Program-made: the position numbers and the translations under genes
The notes under the pieces: generated by a model
The model's database searches: none
Seen by the model: only the letters and a program-made list of their open reading frames with translations
Told to the model about the DNA's origin: nothing
Shown: one piece after another, positions 1 to 10,521 of the stretch
Numbering within the stretch: position 1 is the first letter of the stretch
How the letters are laid out: the number at the start of each line of letters is the position of its first letter
Origin: Acanthaster planci
Lineage: Eukaryota > Echinodermata > Asteroidea > Valvatida > Acanthasteridae
Length of the DNA stretch: 32,741 nt
Assembly: GCF_001949145.1 (NCBI RefSeq)
Contig: NW_019091585.1
Span: 457,877 to 490,617 of the forward strand
Direction of reading: 5' to 3'

Positions 1-2182
1 AAATTATAAATTAACACAGAAATTGTCTTTTTGTTACCCTTCAGTTAACCTCTTTTATGATACTGTGGTAGAGTTCAAACATTTCTTTCTGTCCCCCAAG
101 TCCAATTCTGTGAATTCTGCACACTTCATACACTGATACACATCCATGAATGAATTTCTAAACAATACATAAAACATGTCACATGTTTAAATTTGCCCCA
201 ATTTGTTAAAAACTGTCCACAAACTTCAGATTTATTACATGCATCTCTCTTGATGAGGTACTTCGATATTCCAACGGGACAGGCCCAAAGTGAAGAGTGT
301 CCGAGATCATTTGAAAACTGCAATATGCGAATGTGAAGTCTGCCCAACGCATGTTTTGTTCTCCAGTGGCTTTGTCCTTTTGAAAGACTGACCCCACCTC
401 AAGACTGCTCTCCTAGACGACCCTTTTAGTGTTCGATTGTCCGATACTCAAATTGGCCTGCATTCTACATGTACATGTATACTAGGGATCAAATAATGAT
501 TGCCTATGTGAAATTCGTAGGTGCTCTTGTAATGTACCCTCTTGTGCAGAGCAGCTCTCATAAAAAATACTCATTATATTGTACATTTGTTGCTTTGACA
601 TAGTGCACTGTTTGCAGACTTCCAATACCTACTAATCTGAATTCAAACATAGGCCTACAGTATGCTGCACTTGAACTCTGCTGGATTTTGGTGGGTTTGT
701 TTTGCGCATACAATGTACATGTACCTGTGACATCTGTCCAAATGTGACAGGACTTTTTTCATTATTTTACCTCGGGAACAGGTTTAAATATTTTGCTCAT
801 TGTGCATTTGCAAAAGTCATTAAAAATGAAACAAATTAGTGTAACAGAATCTGCACTTTTTAAACCTCTTCCCAGTATTGCTAGCTTCTGGTTCGTCATT
901 TCTTTCCTGTGAACAGATGTGAGAACAGAACTGGATAGCTTTGGAGTAACATTCATGTACATGTATGTACGGAACTCCCTAATTAAAAACCACTTGCATG
1001 TATGACAGAATCTCTGGTTCTACGGTACAGTACAGTAGTAAACTTTCCAGAAGGGATTTATTGACAGATCTGGAGGGAGGTAAATGTAGCCCCTCCCCCA
1101 CCAAAACTTTGGGCAAAAATCTTTTCCTTTTAAAATATGAAAGAGGATTTTCAGGGACGTTTTGGTCCCACTTCCAAAGCATAGGTCCAAAAAATGTAGC
1201 CCTGTCCCTCAAAACGGCCATAAAAGGTTTTAAAATCCCCCTTTTTTGGCTGCCCCATGGACTGAAAATTGGTTCTGGACCCACCCTCGGCATAGAGACA
1301 TATTATACTTGTGTTGGCAGGCTGCAGATAATATTTTTGGTGGGCTTTTCTGTCCTTTTCAAGCCTGTAAAAAGTGGACATGAAGTCAGCTGGAAACTGC
1401 CCCAGGCAGTCCCAAACATCAATACCACATCTGTTAGCTGTCAAGCAAAAGAGGGTCATCCCAGTGAACGAAGAGGCAGCTACCAGATTTCTGCTCTTGC
1501 AATGTTTTCATAAATCTTGGCTACCTCTGGGGCAGTGGCATCAGGCTCCAGGTTTCAATGGCTTTGGTACACCTCCTGCTTGGGAGACACCTACTCAAAA
1601 AAAACACAGGCCCATTTTTTTTCCCTTCGGCACTAAACATCAAATCTGGTCCCGTGGGGCAAATGTCTGCAGCGTTGCTTTACACGTGGTGCCAATATTC
1701 AAAAGCTACATGTATTGCAAGATGACCACAGCTTAAGATGGCACCAAAGTTATCAATGTGGCCAAAGTTTGTAAGATAGCTCAAGGCATGCCACACTGAT
1801 CTGATTCTCAATGAGAAGTCTTCCATTCGTAGTACTGCCATTGTGAGTCCGAGGATTACATGGGGGGGACGGACTGAATTTGGCAGATTAAGCCACATTA
1901 GCAGAGTGCAATCCATGTGCAAGTCATTATGAGTTGACCTCGTGTCAGAGGGCACTGGAACAAGGAGCAACAGGTCATTTTTAAGGGTCTTCCTCAGTGC
2001 GAAATGCTGAGGTTGTATTCAGTCTCGTTAAGAACTGGGCTGAAGATGGCACTGATCTAACACTGGGAACCTGTGAGAACAAACTGTCTTACATGTGCAT
2101 GTAAATCAGGCAAGAGTTAAAGATTTTGTCAAACAGGTGTATGCTACAAGTATCAGGGGGTCAGACATCGGGCGAGGCGTGG
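1..2182. other. Gene-free flank left of SYS1
   Basis: I see no supported gene here. The open frames on both strands are short, mutually antisense and lack recognisable domains. The part nearest 2182 should hold the SYS1 3' UTR, but I could not pick a convincing poly(A) signal. TACATGTA-type palindromes occur around 467-481, 713-725 and 955-968. A C/G-rich dispersed repeat lies at about 1076-1290. Confidence 0.5.
1076..1290 (-). repeat. Dispersed repeat, copy 1 (related to 15002-15160)
   Basis: Read on the minus strand this stretch shares several ordered blocks with plus-strand 15002-15160: a 'TCCAGAACCA' start, a G-rich run, 'AACCTTTTATGG', then an A/T-rich block. The order is kept but spacing varies, which suggests two old copies of one interspersed family rather than chance. 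No terminal repeats or target-site duplication were found, so its class is unknown. Confidence 0.35.
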
Positions 2183-2512
2183 TCATAAGTCCGACCGAGC
2201 GGCCGTGCTCAGCGGAATGGCCTTCATCTCGCTGCGCATGCAGAGGAACTCGCCCAACACCGTCATCAGGGCTACGCAGACGATGTTGACTAGCCACCAG
2301 GAGAGGGTGTGGGGGAACTGCCGGTTGTAGGCCCAGCAGGCGACCAGGTGGAGCATGTGGACAGTCAGGGCGAAATCCGTGCACTGCTTGGCCCTCCCAA
2401 CCGCCACCCACAATCCTAAGGCACTGAGGATGACAACAACAGCAACACAGATCAAGATGAAGTCCCTACTTTTAGAATCGCAATAATTGAGGGTGAGCTC
2501 TAATGCATCAAT
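2183..2512 (-). CDS. SYS1: SYS1 coding exon 2
   Basis: Codons 55-163 and the TGA at 2185-2183. It carries the remaining three membrane segments and the conserved GEFLCMRSEMK stretch. The acceptor (AAG just above 2512) was chosen because it keeps phase 0 with exon 1 and the family length; nearby AGs at about 2500 and 2490 would break the frame. Confidence 0.88.
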   Translation of the reverse strand: MDALELTLNYCDSKSRDFILICVAVVVILSALGLWVAVGRAKQCTDFALTVHMLHLVACWAYNRQFPHTLSWWLVNIVCVALMTVLGEFLCMRSEMKAIPLSTAARSDL

Positions 2513-4169
2513 CTTTCCAGGAAATACATCACTAATGAACAACATCGAAACTGGTAATTTGGGCTGTTAATGCACATGTACTATTTTGAACCGTTGTGTC
2601 CCGTACATGGGCATGTTCAGAAAAATGCAACCTTTCTGCTCCAAGCGGGAATGAGAGAGAGAAGGCATGTATTCACAGGTCCTTTATAGTGGGAGCTCAC
2701 CGTGTGCACATACATGTACACACTGGTTCATGAGAGTTTGACACTGGCCATGCTCAGCATCCATGGTCAGTTTCTGTGTGAATGCACGTGAATAGTCTTC
2801 AGTGAGCAAGGTTTGGACATGAGCCTGCTGGGAAAACTTCCCATCACAGTTTCTCTCCTTCGCTGGTGGAGGTGCACATAAACTCAGGGTGGAATGGATG
2901 CAGAAACACTGCAACATACATGTAATTGCTGAAGGCATTTCAAATCCCATTCGCAAATTACAATGTATGTATATCATTCCTCCTCGTGACATCTCTCGAA
3001 ATCGTGTATGGGAACCATTCATATCGTTTCACCTGCACTGTGTTATTTGTCTTGAGCATCAGTCATGCTTCAAAGATGGCGGAGCACTTTCAAAGGACAT
3101 TCTGAAAGTATGGCAGTATTATGTTGTTTGTCTACCATAGTTTTGCAGTGGGGGCTGCACAGCGGCAGATTACAGCGATATGGATCGGAGATTTTGAAAG
3201 CAATAAGTGCGATGCTGACAAAAGCTAAACGGGGAAGGCCAAAGTGGGTAGGCTAACAGAGGACGAATATTCCATTTTCCAATTAGGATTATCTACACCC
3301 TCACCACACACTGACACCCTGGCCTCTAAAACTATCTTCAAAGAAGTAGTTCTAGTCTCGAGATCTTAATCTACAAGATCCAGCTACTAAGTACAAGGAA
3401 CTGTTCCAATTTGACATGAGAATGCAGAAAGAATGCAACATTGAAACTGTGACTTACCAAGTTAGTGAATTCAAGACGTACACTGCTACGATGGTTCTGC
3501 CCTTGGAACTCCCAAACTCTAAGCACTGTTCAGGAATAAAGAAATCTCTGTCAACAATTTTTTCGTGCACGTATGTAATATCAAAACACCACCACCTTAA
3601 CCCTAACCTCCTCGGCATTTGTACTAGAAACCTAACAAAGTTCAACAGATCCAACTTGCCTCAAGAAGTCAATGTAATTACTGACACGTAACATAGCCGA
3701 ATCTGTTAAACTCCAACAGGTCAACAGTGTTGAAGTTTGAGTTATGGACAGGTCTCTGCAGTATACGGGGGACTTGCAGAGTAGCGATACCACACCAACA
3801 AAATTAAGCAGTCCAACATGAAACTACTAGCCAGTCATTCTACAGAGCAACACTGTATGTCCCCATTCAAACATTCAAAACAGACCTTGTGTGAGCATAT
3901 TGCTGTTCCTGAATGACCCCTGGTGTGCTTCATTCCGGCCATGCTCTGTGTGCAAACCAAAACTGGTCATTCAATTTTCTGAAAACGTGGCCCCCAGATT
4001 GACTAACCTCATATTTGAAGACCTGGTCTAGAACCCTCGGGTTATCCAGGATCAGGTCAATAAGGACCAGCCAGAACCCGTAGCAGACGTAAAACGTGCA
4101 CTGCATGCTGACAATCTGGGAGATCAGGAGAACGGGATCCCAGACGTGACTCCGAAACGACCCGACCAT
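2183..4169 (-). CDS. SYS1: SYS1, Golgi-localised integral membrane protein (two exons)
   Basis: Complete SYS1 homologue. Exons are 4008-4169 (54 codons) and 2183-2512 (109 codons plus TGA), giving 163 residues; human SYS1 is about 156. The first exon gives an N-terminus with FRSHVWDP and a donor GAG|GTTAGT; the second starts after AAG in phase 0. Family landmarks are the N-terminal VWDP, the GRAKQCTDFALTVHMLHLV block, the SWWLV..VCVALM segment and the tail FLCMRSEMKAIPL, all close to vertebrate SYS1. Four hydrophobic segments fit the four-pass topology of the family. In yeast and mammals SYS1 sits in the Golgi membrane and recruits the small GTPase ARFRP1 (yeast Arl3), which sets up golgin recruitment and trans-Golgi traffic. 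The start has a good context (GCCATGG). The exon 2 acceptor has a weak pyrimidine tract, so it is the least certain junction. The COX4 gene diverges from it upstream. Confidence 0.93.
2513..4007 (-). other. SYS1 intron with YY1-like motif and fossil reading frame
   Basis: About 1.5 kb. On the plus strand, 3073-3083 contains AAGATGGCGGA, a YY1-type core. Just downstream, 3100-3260 has short plus-strand frames ending in a basic AKRGRPK (AT-hook-like) peptide, which continues in a second frame as an RLTEDEYSIFQ-like stretch. This could be a frameshifted relic of a mobile element, but I do not recognise the family. No other coding signal was seen in the intron. Confidence 0.35.
4008..4169 (-). 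CDS. SYS1: SYS1 coding exon 1
   Basis: Codons 1-54, from an ATG at 4169-4167 to a GAG|GTTAGT donor (GT at 4007-4006), phase 0. It encodes the first membrane segment and the family signature VWDP near the N-terminus. The open frame continues past the donor, but that part does not resemble SYS1 and is read as intron. Confidence 0.92.
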
Positions 4170-4865
4170 GGCGAGGAATAGGATGTCAGAACTGTGACCT
4201 TTCAGCGGTGGGTTACCGTCTTTTTTACATCAACGTAATGTTTCTCGGTGAGGAATCTGTTATCACTGCTTTTTACTGATGACAAATGCTCAACACTAGC
4301 AGGACTATTAACACCAGTCAATGTGGATCATTTTGCCGACAGTATGCCCATCAACCACAGGCCCACGCATGAGACAAATGCTGCTCTGAGGTATCCCAGT
4401 GACAGAAAATTATCAAATCTGTACGAGAACAAAACACACATTATTTTAAAGAATATTTGTTAGCAGGTTACACCAATTTCAATGAAATTGGTCCATACAT
4501 GGAGGAACAAATGGTCAAAACAATGCTTTTGGTTTACAGTTCATGACAATTACATCCTACATACATCAATCATGTCATCGCATAAATACAACTACATGTA
4601 GGCCTAGTATAAGCACACACAATATACATGTACATGGACATGTATACTCATCATGGAGGATGTTCCTTCCTCCATGTACATATATATTCACCAACCATAC
4701 TTACCAGCTTATATCAAATCTTCTCAACCAAACCATATATGAACGAACTCGTATCTGCAACACCAGACACGTCATAAAGATTCCCTAAACCTGCGTCCAC
4801 GTTTCACTTACCAGCAGTGAACATAATTTCCTGAGTAAAGTTCACCACTTTGTGAGTGAGTCATC

Positions 4866-4890
4866 GGCGTATCAAGACAGAGGATACGCC
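4866..4890. repeat. Perfect 8-bp inverted repeat
   Basis: GGCGTATC at 4866-4873 and GATACGCC at 4883-4890 are exact inverted copies around a 9-base loop. It lies about 700 bases upstream of the SYS1 start. It could be a binding palindrome or a remnant of a terminal repeat; nothing more is visible. Confidence 0.5.
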
Positions 4891-5478
4891 ACGATTAATC
4901 TGTCAGGAAGCAACACCGCCCTCTTGTGAGTGTCGGTTTCGTTTGCGCTCCTACGTACCGCTATAGGGTACTGAACCAATTCTTCAAGCTCCTTGACAAT
5001 AGTGTAAACTCAACAAAGTTTGGAGCCCCATGGCAGGCAACTGAGGTTCCTGAGGCCTCTCAAACAAAAAACAGTGTGTTGTTTGTTCCTTCAGATTTCA
5101 TTTGATTGCCAATTAATAGTAGGATAACCAATGATTTTTTTTTATTATCCGCCAAAAAAACAAACTCGATCACCCCACAAAAAGTGAATGTTCCCGCGTC
5201 TTCCCAGCTGCTATTTTTCAAATGACATCCCTCACCTTACGAGGCTCTTCTAACAAATTTTCAATTACATTTTTGTCTGCTTTACCCCCCAGATGGGTGC
5301 CCCTGAATCTACAGAGATGATTCTGGGCCATAATGACACAATCCCACAATTTCGTGTTCCAAACAGACCCTTCTTTTTGAAAGAATCGGTGAGGGGTATT
5401 TTTTAAGCGCTCCTGCATGGCGGAGACCTTTCCTTGAATTGGGACACTGCACCAAGTTAAGAGCAACGGCATGACTAG

Positions 5479-5514
5479 TACCGTACATGTACATTGTACA
5501 TACAGTACACGGTA
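5479..5514. repeat. Palindromic GTAC/ACATGTAC cluster
   Basis: TACCGT at 5479-5484 and ACGGTA at 5509-5514 form outer arms around a run of GTAC and ACATGTACA words, itself nearly self-complementary. This is the densest example in the window of the recurring TACATGTA-type palindrome. Confidence 0.4.
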
Positions 5515-5821
5515 TCATCTTCAGAAAGGTTGAGTGCGTTGTCAACGTTATTTTCAGCACCCATAACCACATTTTTGAGGAGGAGGCTATTTTTAAAATA
5601 TTTTTTGGTTTTATATGTTTTTTCAAAAGATATTTCCAGAGCGCCACACCTGTGACAGTTTAGGGCATGTCATCTGTCGTTCAAGAGGCTTTTTTTCTAT
5701 TTTTCTTTGCATCTCAGCTGCTTTTTAATTCATTTTAAGAATAAATATCAGTAACCTATGTTCAGCCTGTATGGCCTGGTTCACTTGACCCTACCTTTTG
5801 TGTAATTGCCTGGCGACACCC

Positions 5822-6020
5822 AGGGTCCGCTAAGATTTTAGTCGGGGGCACCAAGGGGGCATCAGCACCTTTTGTGGCACCAGCTTTCAGTGGTGTTTGG
5901 TGGGAGACGTTAGCCTTGTTCAATATCCATTCATCTGTTTTTAGCGGGGGCACATGGGGGCACTGGGAATTTGTGGGGAGGGGGCGTGCCCCGCAAGCCC
6001 CCCCCCCCGTAGCAACAACA
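5822..6020. mobile_element. Repeat insertion flanked by 12-bp direct repeats
   Basis: CTGGCGACACCC occurs exactly at 5810-5821 and again at 6021-6032, bracketing about 199 bases. A perfect 12-bp direct repeat in this position looks like a target-site duplication of the length LINE machinery makes. The insert has two related G-rich blocks (gggggcacc..gggggca near 5845 and gggggcacatgggggcac near 5945), a long C run, and ends in agcaacaaca, which may be a short (AAC)n tail. No tRNA-type promoter boxes were found, so SINE identity is only a suggestion. Confidence 0.45.
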
Positions 6021-6925
6021 CTGGCGACACCCCGTGGATTTCACTACACAGCTTTTAGGGTCATTTTAAGGGGCGTGTGTTTGGGGGCTAAAATCGGGGC
6101 TTTCTACACCATTGAAAAAGAAAGAAAATAAACATGTTCCCGAGATTTCTTATTAAGCACGCACTTTAATTGCAAAATACCCCCTTTTGTGGGGAGGGGG
6201 AGCCTAGTCCCCGCTGACCAACCTGGGAACCGCCAACTGTCAGTGCACGCTTCATGACTTGGAGATACACCGAGTTTTGTAACGCTACTGGCCGGTAACA
6301 AGCAGGCTTTACACACAATAATGATATATTAGCTCCGACAGATAATACCCAGATAAACCCTAAACACACAAAGCCCTCAGTTATGACTAGTTGCCTTGAA
6401 CTTATGAGGCATTTAAATGTTGGAGAGTGTCCTAACGCCAAACACAAGTCACAAAGAGTCTTAGTAGTTGAACCCTCAAAGAACCAGGTTTATTTTGGAC
6501 CTGCCAGCCAGGAGGGGGAGAGGTACCGGTTCTGCCCCCCAAGAACTCGGCTGTACCACAGTCATTTTTTTTACTTGGTGTGCATTGTAAAAGCACTCTT
6601 TCCGGCGCTTTTCCATGTGTACGTTTCTTGGGTGCGTGGCGTATGCGTAAACAATGCGTTCAAGCGCGCGTACGGTTTCAATTTCACGGAATCGACTCCA
6701 TGATGAGTAGCCTGAGCTCTTGAAGGTTTGCATGGTGGATGATGAACATAACACACGTGTGCGTTGTGTTCATTTGTCAAAATTGCCCCGGGAGCGATTT
6801 TGATACCCAACCCTTGGCACAAGTGTTGACACGCTTACGGAAAGGCGCCTTTAGGCCGCATAAAAATACATTGTTGATCATCCATTTTCTTTTAAAGAAA
6901 GTGGAGCCGGTAATATTTTTTTATA

Positions 6926-7182
6926 TAGGGCCCTTTTCCAATACTCGGTTCGGCTCCAGTTCAGGCTTCAACTGTTTTTTTTTTTTTTTACTTCCTGATC
7001 ATGACTTTGAAGTTGTAAGCGCAATAGTAAGTCTGATAGCGCAACAAAACAAGTAAGATGCAAGAGAGCCAAACATTGCAGTTCTTCAATTTAATTTGAA
7101 GGCTTCAGGCCCACAATCAGGGATTGGTTTCGAAGACGAAGCCTGAGACGGAGACAAAGTTGAGTATTGAAAAACGGCCTAG
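6926..7182. mobile_element. MITE-like element with about 45-bp inverted repeats
   Basis: The stretch 6926-6971 (agggcccttttccaatactc, then ggctccagttcaggcttcaa) is matched in inverted orientation by 7135-7182, at roughly three quarters identity by eye. The outer ends read TAGGGCCCTTTTC and, inverted, CTAGGCCGTTTTTC. The middle, about 160 bases, has a T run and no coding frame. This is the architecture of a short non-autonomous DNA element. A TA dinucleotide flanks both ends but is too short to prove a target-site duplication. Confidence 0.5.
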
Positions 7183-8164
7183 TACCGCTCAACAATGCGG
7201 CACAACATGAAGACAGGGTATATCTGTCGGTAATTAGAGTAATTGTGCTAAGTGAAAGAAACAGGTACGTCCCTGTTTTTAATGGGACCCCAGCGGGACC
7301 GATGTCATACCGCCACAAGACCGCAATACGATTTTGTATTTGGAACTGAATCACTGCCATCTAAACCTTCATCATTCATAAGCACTTTAAAACAAAACAG
7401 AAAAGTGGACTGGGCGTTTTGGTGTCGGGCGGGGACGACCAACAACTCTTTTTCTTTTCTAATCATTACAAGTGTGAAGTTTGAACTTAATCGAACATTT
7501 TTAAATGGTTAGGGCAAGTGCAAGCCTACATACACGCTAGCCTGCGTGTATTGAGCTCCGTAATGAAAAACGCATACATTCTGGCTGACCTGTCTCGGAA
7601 AAATGCGCGCTGCTTAAAAAAAATTTTAGTTTGTCAAAAAAAAATTGGCGTCAAAAATGGCCACAAAGAGTTACTCTGAAAACTCTTAATAACCCTCAAA
7701 TTTACAAAGAGCAGGGTTATTTGGGCCCATCTCACAGCCGGGGCTGGGTTGCATTCCGCCCCCATGGGCTCTATTAGGGCCGAAGAGGGAGGGGCGTCCG
7801 ACATTCACAAGGGGGAGAAAAAAAAGAGGTGAAACCGGAGGTTAGATACCATGGGGCATGCACAGCTAGCTGAGAGCAGCGGGAGAATTAGGGAGGAAAA
7901 GATATGTATCTGAAAAACTAACAAACAAACAAGATAAGCGAGCAGATCCAATGTCGAATCATACCAGAATTGATTGTATTTTGCACAGTCTATCTACAAA
8001 CAGTTCAAAATCTGTACCTCCCCCGCCTAATCATATATTCACTACAGTTGTGCTATAGGAGAGGTTGCAACATGGGGGAGGCGATAAGTATCCCAATGCC
8101 AGTGTCCCAGACGACACACGTGTTTTGACTCATCAAACTTTACCAGGAGGAGGAAATAAGGAAT

Positions 8165-8178
8165 GCGCCCTCTACTGG
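8165..8178 (-). promoter_or_regulatory. CTCF-core-like site
   Basis: The minus strand reads CCAGTAGAGGGCGC, which fits every position of the CTCF core consensus CCASYAGRKGGCRS. It lies about 830 bases upstream of the COX4 start, between two divergent genes, a usual place for an insulator or promoter-proximal CTCF site. The match is seen; occupancy is inference. Small dispersed elements can also carry this word. Confidence 0.45.
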
Positions 8179-8208
8179 CTTGATATGACCATGCTCTGCG
8201 CTCACGTA

Positions 8209-8218
8209 CGCCATTTTG
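8209..8218 (-). promoter_or_regulatory. YY1-like site upstream of COX4
   Basis: The minus strand reads CAAAATGGCG, the core of the YY1 motif CAARATGGCGGC. YY1 sites cluster at transcription starts of nuclear genes for mitochondrial proteins in mammals. Together with the CTCF-like word 30 bases away, this suggests a COX4 promoter near 8150-8300, which would imply a 5' non-coding exon before the ATG at 9011. That exon has not been identified. Confidence 0.35.
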
Positions 8219-9010
8219 ACAAGAAGACCGCACTTTTTTTACCGGCAAGTACGTACGCAAGGTTTTTTTTCGGTGGTGTGTCTTAAATTGTTCCACTTTA
8301 ACATTTCATACTTAGGTTTTTAATTCTTTAGAGTATTTTGCAATTAGGTTTTGCCGTAATTTGTTTCATGAAGTGGTTCTTGATACAAATTTTATTCAGG
8401 TTAATTGGCACTGCAATGTCAATTCAGAATAGCGCATGATTAGGTTCAGTTTCCGGACAAACTTCATACATGCAGCAGTGCGACAGATATCTTCAGGGCA
8501 TTTTTTTTACTACGAGTCTAGCCATCATTTTGGTTAGTTATTTAGGCTTTATTTTTCTTTTCTGTAAGCGTACATGGCGTGGGTGTAAGCCCGAATAAAA
8601 TAATGTTTTTTGTTTTGCTTTTGCTTTTTTTTTTCCTCCTGTAAGGCCTAGGCCATAGCATTATAGGCTCAATGCCATAGCCGTTAGGCCCTAAATGAAC
8701 ATGGCCAATGGGCCTGCTTGCTCCTTTTTCATCTTCCCTCATCATCACGTCCTTGGGTCTGTCAATTATGTCATGACTTTTTTCCCTAAATGTACTTACA
8801 TGTAGGCTATGTCCTTAACTATATTTTCCAGGTATGTATTTTACTGCATAATTTCTACCTACATGTATTTGTCTTGACTTTTTTCTTACTGCCATACACA
8901 AACTATCAACACACAAAGGCAACTCATTCAAAGCCCCAAATCATATTTCACGAACTGCTGTCGGATATAATACTGCAACATCATATTTATCTATCTTCTA
9001 AAGTTCAGCC

Positions 9011-9224
9011 ATGGCCGTCAACATGCTGAGGATAACAAGCAGGCGCTTTGCTGCCTCTGCCTGTGTGCGATCGACCTCCACGTTGCCCTATGCCGATCGC
9101 CTAGACTACCCGGCCCCGCCCTGCCGTTTTGTCCCGGAGGCAGACCTGTCATCGGACATGCAGGCGCTGAAGGCAAAGGAGCAAGGGGACTGGAAGAGCC
9201 TGACTCTGGATGAGAAGAAAGCCT
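9011..9224 (+). CDS. COX4: COX4 coding exon 1
   Basis: Presequence and N-terminal matrix part, ending GCC T|GTGAGT in phase 1. Intron 1 (9225-10021, about 800 bases) holds a degenerate minisatellite. Confidence 0.94.
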
Positions 9225-10521
9225 GTGAGTTTCATTGACCTTAACATTTTTGATGGGAAAATCCTCTGCTGTGAAAGAAACCAGTAACATGGTCTTAGCA
9301 ATCGCACTTATGAAATTAGGGTCGTCACGTCTCTCGTTAAGTGAAAGTTGGCTGGCTCTATCTCTCTGTATCCTTTCAGTTTTTTCCAAACTCCTGGTAG
9401 AATTTGAAAGCTTTTGGAGGTTCAGGGGTGAAGAATGTTGATCTCTCTTACATGCACACATGTATGGCTTAACATTTGGATGTCTTGGATTTCCCTTGAG
9501 ATCCTACAAGGTGCATGTGCTGCAACATTGCATACTATGCATTCCAAATACCGAAGGTAAAGTACATTGCAATTGCAATGAAATTGCTGGTAACAGGAAA
9601 TTCTTCTCCCTCTTTCTCTCCTCCCATGGAATTCTTTTTTGTGTTACAAAATTTGGTAACAATTTTCCACAGCAGGGAAAATATTTTCATGCCTCTTCAC
9701 ACATGCACACATATATATGGGAAAACATTTTATTGTCATTTCAGACGAGTGGGAAACATTTTCACATCTCTTCATACAAGTTGGAAAGCATTTTCTTACC
9801 TTTTCACACAAGTGGGATAATATTTTCACGCCTTGTGAAATGTGAAAGTAAGCGTGAATTCACAAAATTTCCCGTTCCTATTCACTGTCTTAACTTTCAA
9901 TTGCAATTTCCTGTACTTTAGCCAGTGTACTTGCAGCTGAATCTGGTGGTTGGCCAATTCAAAATAATTGCAGAGTCACAGCTAATCTTGAGAGTTCTTT
10001 CGGTTTTATGTTTTCCCACAGTATACAGACTAAGTTTTGACAAGAGTTACTCGGAGATGCGAGCCCCTACAAGTGAATGGAAGTACGTCATTGGTGGTGT
10101 CTTTGGGCTGCTTGCCATCTCCATTTTCTTTTACGGTCTACAGAAGAAATTTGGTAAGATTGATTGATTGCTTGGTGAGCCTCCCTAAAGCTAGGTTTTC
10201 GTTATTGACATAAAAGATGGGTACAGAATCAGTGGACACTTGCTGGCAATATGCAGTACATGCTGGCTGGCGTGACTAGCGTACAGCAATGTCCTTCCGG
10301 ATTCAGTACTGCGCAGCTGACCCATTTTCTCGTCACGACTGAGAAATGAAACCCCTCCCTTTTTGTTTCCTCTTCTAAATGCAGTTGCCCCGCCCCTGCC
10401 TCGCACCATGACCAAAGAATGGCAGCAGGAACAGATGAAGTACAACATTGCCATTCGCAATAACCCTGTCACGGGCCTTGCGTCCAAATGGGACTACGAG
10501 AAGAACGACTGGAAGAAGTGA
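9011..10521 (+). CDS. COX4: COX4, cytochrome c oxidase subunit 4 (three coding exons)
   Basis: Complete nuclear gene for subunit IV of mitochondrial complex IV, one inner-membrane helix beside the COX1/COX2 core. In mammals it is an early-assembly and ATP-sensing subunit. Exons are 9011-9224, 10022-10153 and 10385-10521; they join in phase and give 160 residues plus TGA (human COX4I1 is 169). Residues 1 to about 22 are rich in Arg, Ser and Ala with no acidic residue, a mitochondrial presequence. The matrix segment has a family DRLDYP stretch and KSLTLDEKKALYRLSF. The membrane helix is VIGGVFGLLAISIFFYGL, and the C-terminus NPVTGLASKWDYEKNDWKK is nearly identical to vertebrates. Splice sites are GTGAGT/CCACAG and GTAAGA/TGCAG. 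The ATG has a good context (CAGCCATGG); an in-frame Met at codon 5 is an alternative. It cannot be assigned to isoform 1 or 2, since that split is vertebrate. Confidence 0.96.
9675..9845 (+). repeat. Degenerate minisatellite in COX4 intron 1
   Basis: Five consecutive units begin at about 9675, 9719, 9751, 9783 and 9814, each near GGGAAAACATTTTC followed by a cTCTTCACACAAGT-like end. The period is about 32 bases; the first unit is longer because of an inserted CA/TA stretch. The repeat creates long but meaningless open frames on both strands. Confidence 0.65.
10022..10153 (+). CDS. COX4: COX4 coding exon 2
   Basis: Starts after a CCACAG acceptor and restores LYRLSF across the junction. It holds the single membrane helix and ends TTT G|GTAAGA in phase 1. 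Intron 2 (10154-10384) contains nothing recognisable. Confidence 0.94.
10385..10521 (+). CDS. COX4: COX4 coding exon 3
   Basis: Starts after AATGCAG and encodes the intermembrane-space tail with MTKEWQQEQMKYNI and the near-invariant GLASKWDYEKNDWKK, then TGA. Confidence 0.95.

Larger units (their letters stand above)
4170..9010. other. Divergent SYS1-COX4 intergenic region
   Basis: No supported gene. It separates minus-strand SYS1 from plus-strand COX4, so both promoters should lie here. Contents I can support: a perfect 8-bp hairpin at 4866-4890, a palindromic cluster at 5479-5514, a repeat insertion at 5822-6020, an inverted-repeat element at 6926-7182, a CTCF-like site at 8165-8178 and a YY1-like site at 8209-8218. 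The remaining open frames are low in complexity or antisense to repeats. Confidence 0.5.

Noticed and set aside
286-318. Similarity of 286-318 to 11582-11614 (roughly 25 of 32 bases)
   Set aside because: Too short to separate from chance, and no shared flanks.
998-1513. 171-codon plus-strand open frame and its antisense partners
   Set aside because: Overlaps a dispersed repeat, no recognisable domain, frames open on both strands.
3596-3610. Telomere-like TTAACCCTAACC
   Set aside because: Only about two units, isolated within an intron; chance match.
9018-9461. 147-codon minus-strand open frame
   Set aside because: It is antisense to COX4 exon 1 and its donor; the plus-strand gene is certain and this frame has no domain.
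9460-9921. 153-codon plus-strand open frame
   Set aside because: Lies in COX4 intron 1 and is largely the 32-bp minisatellite read through; it has repeated low-complexity peptides only.
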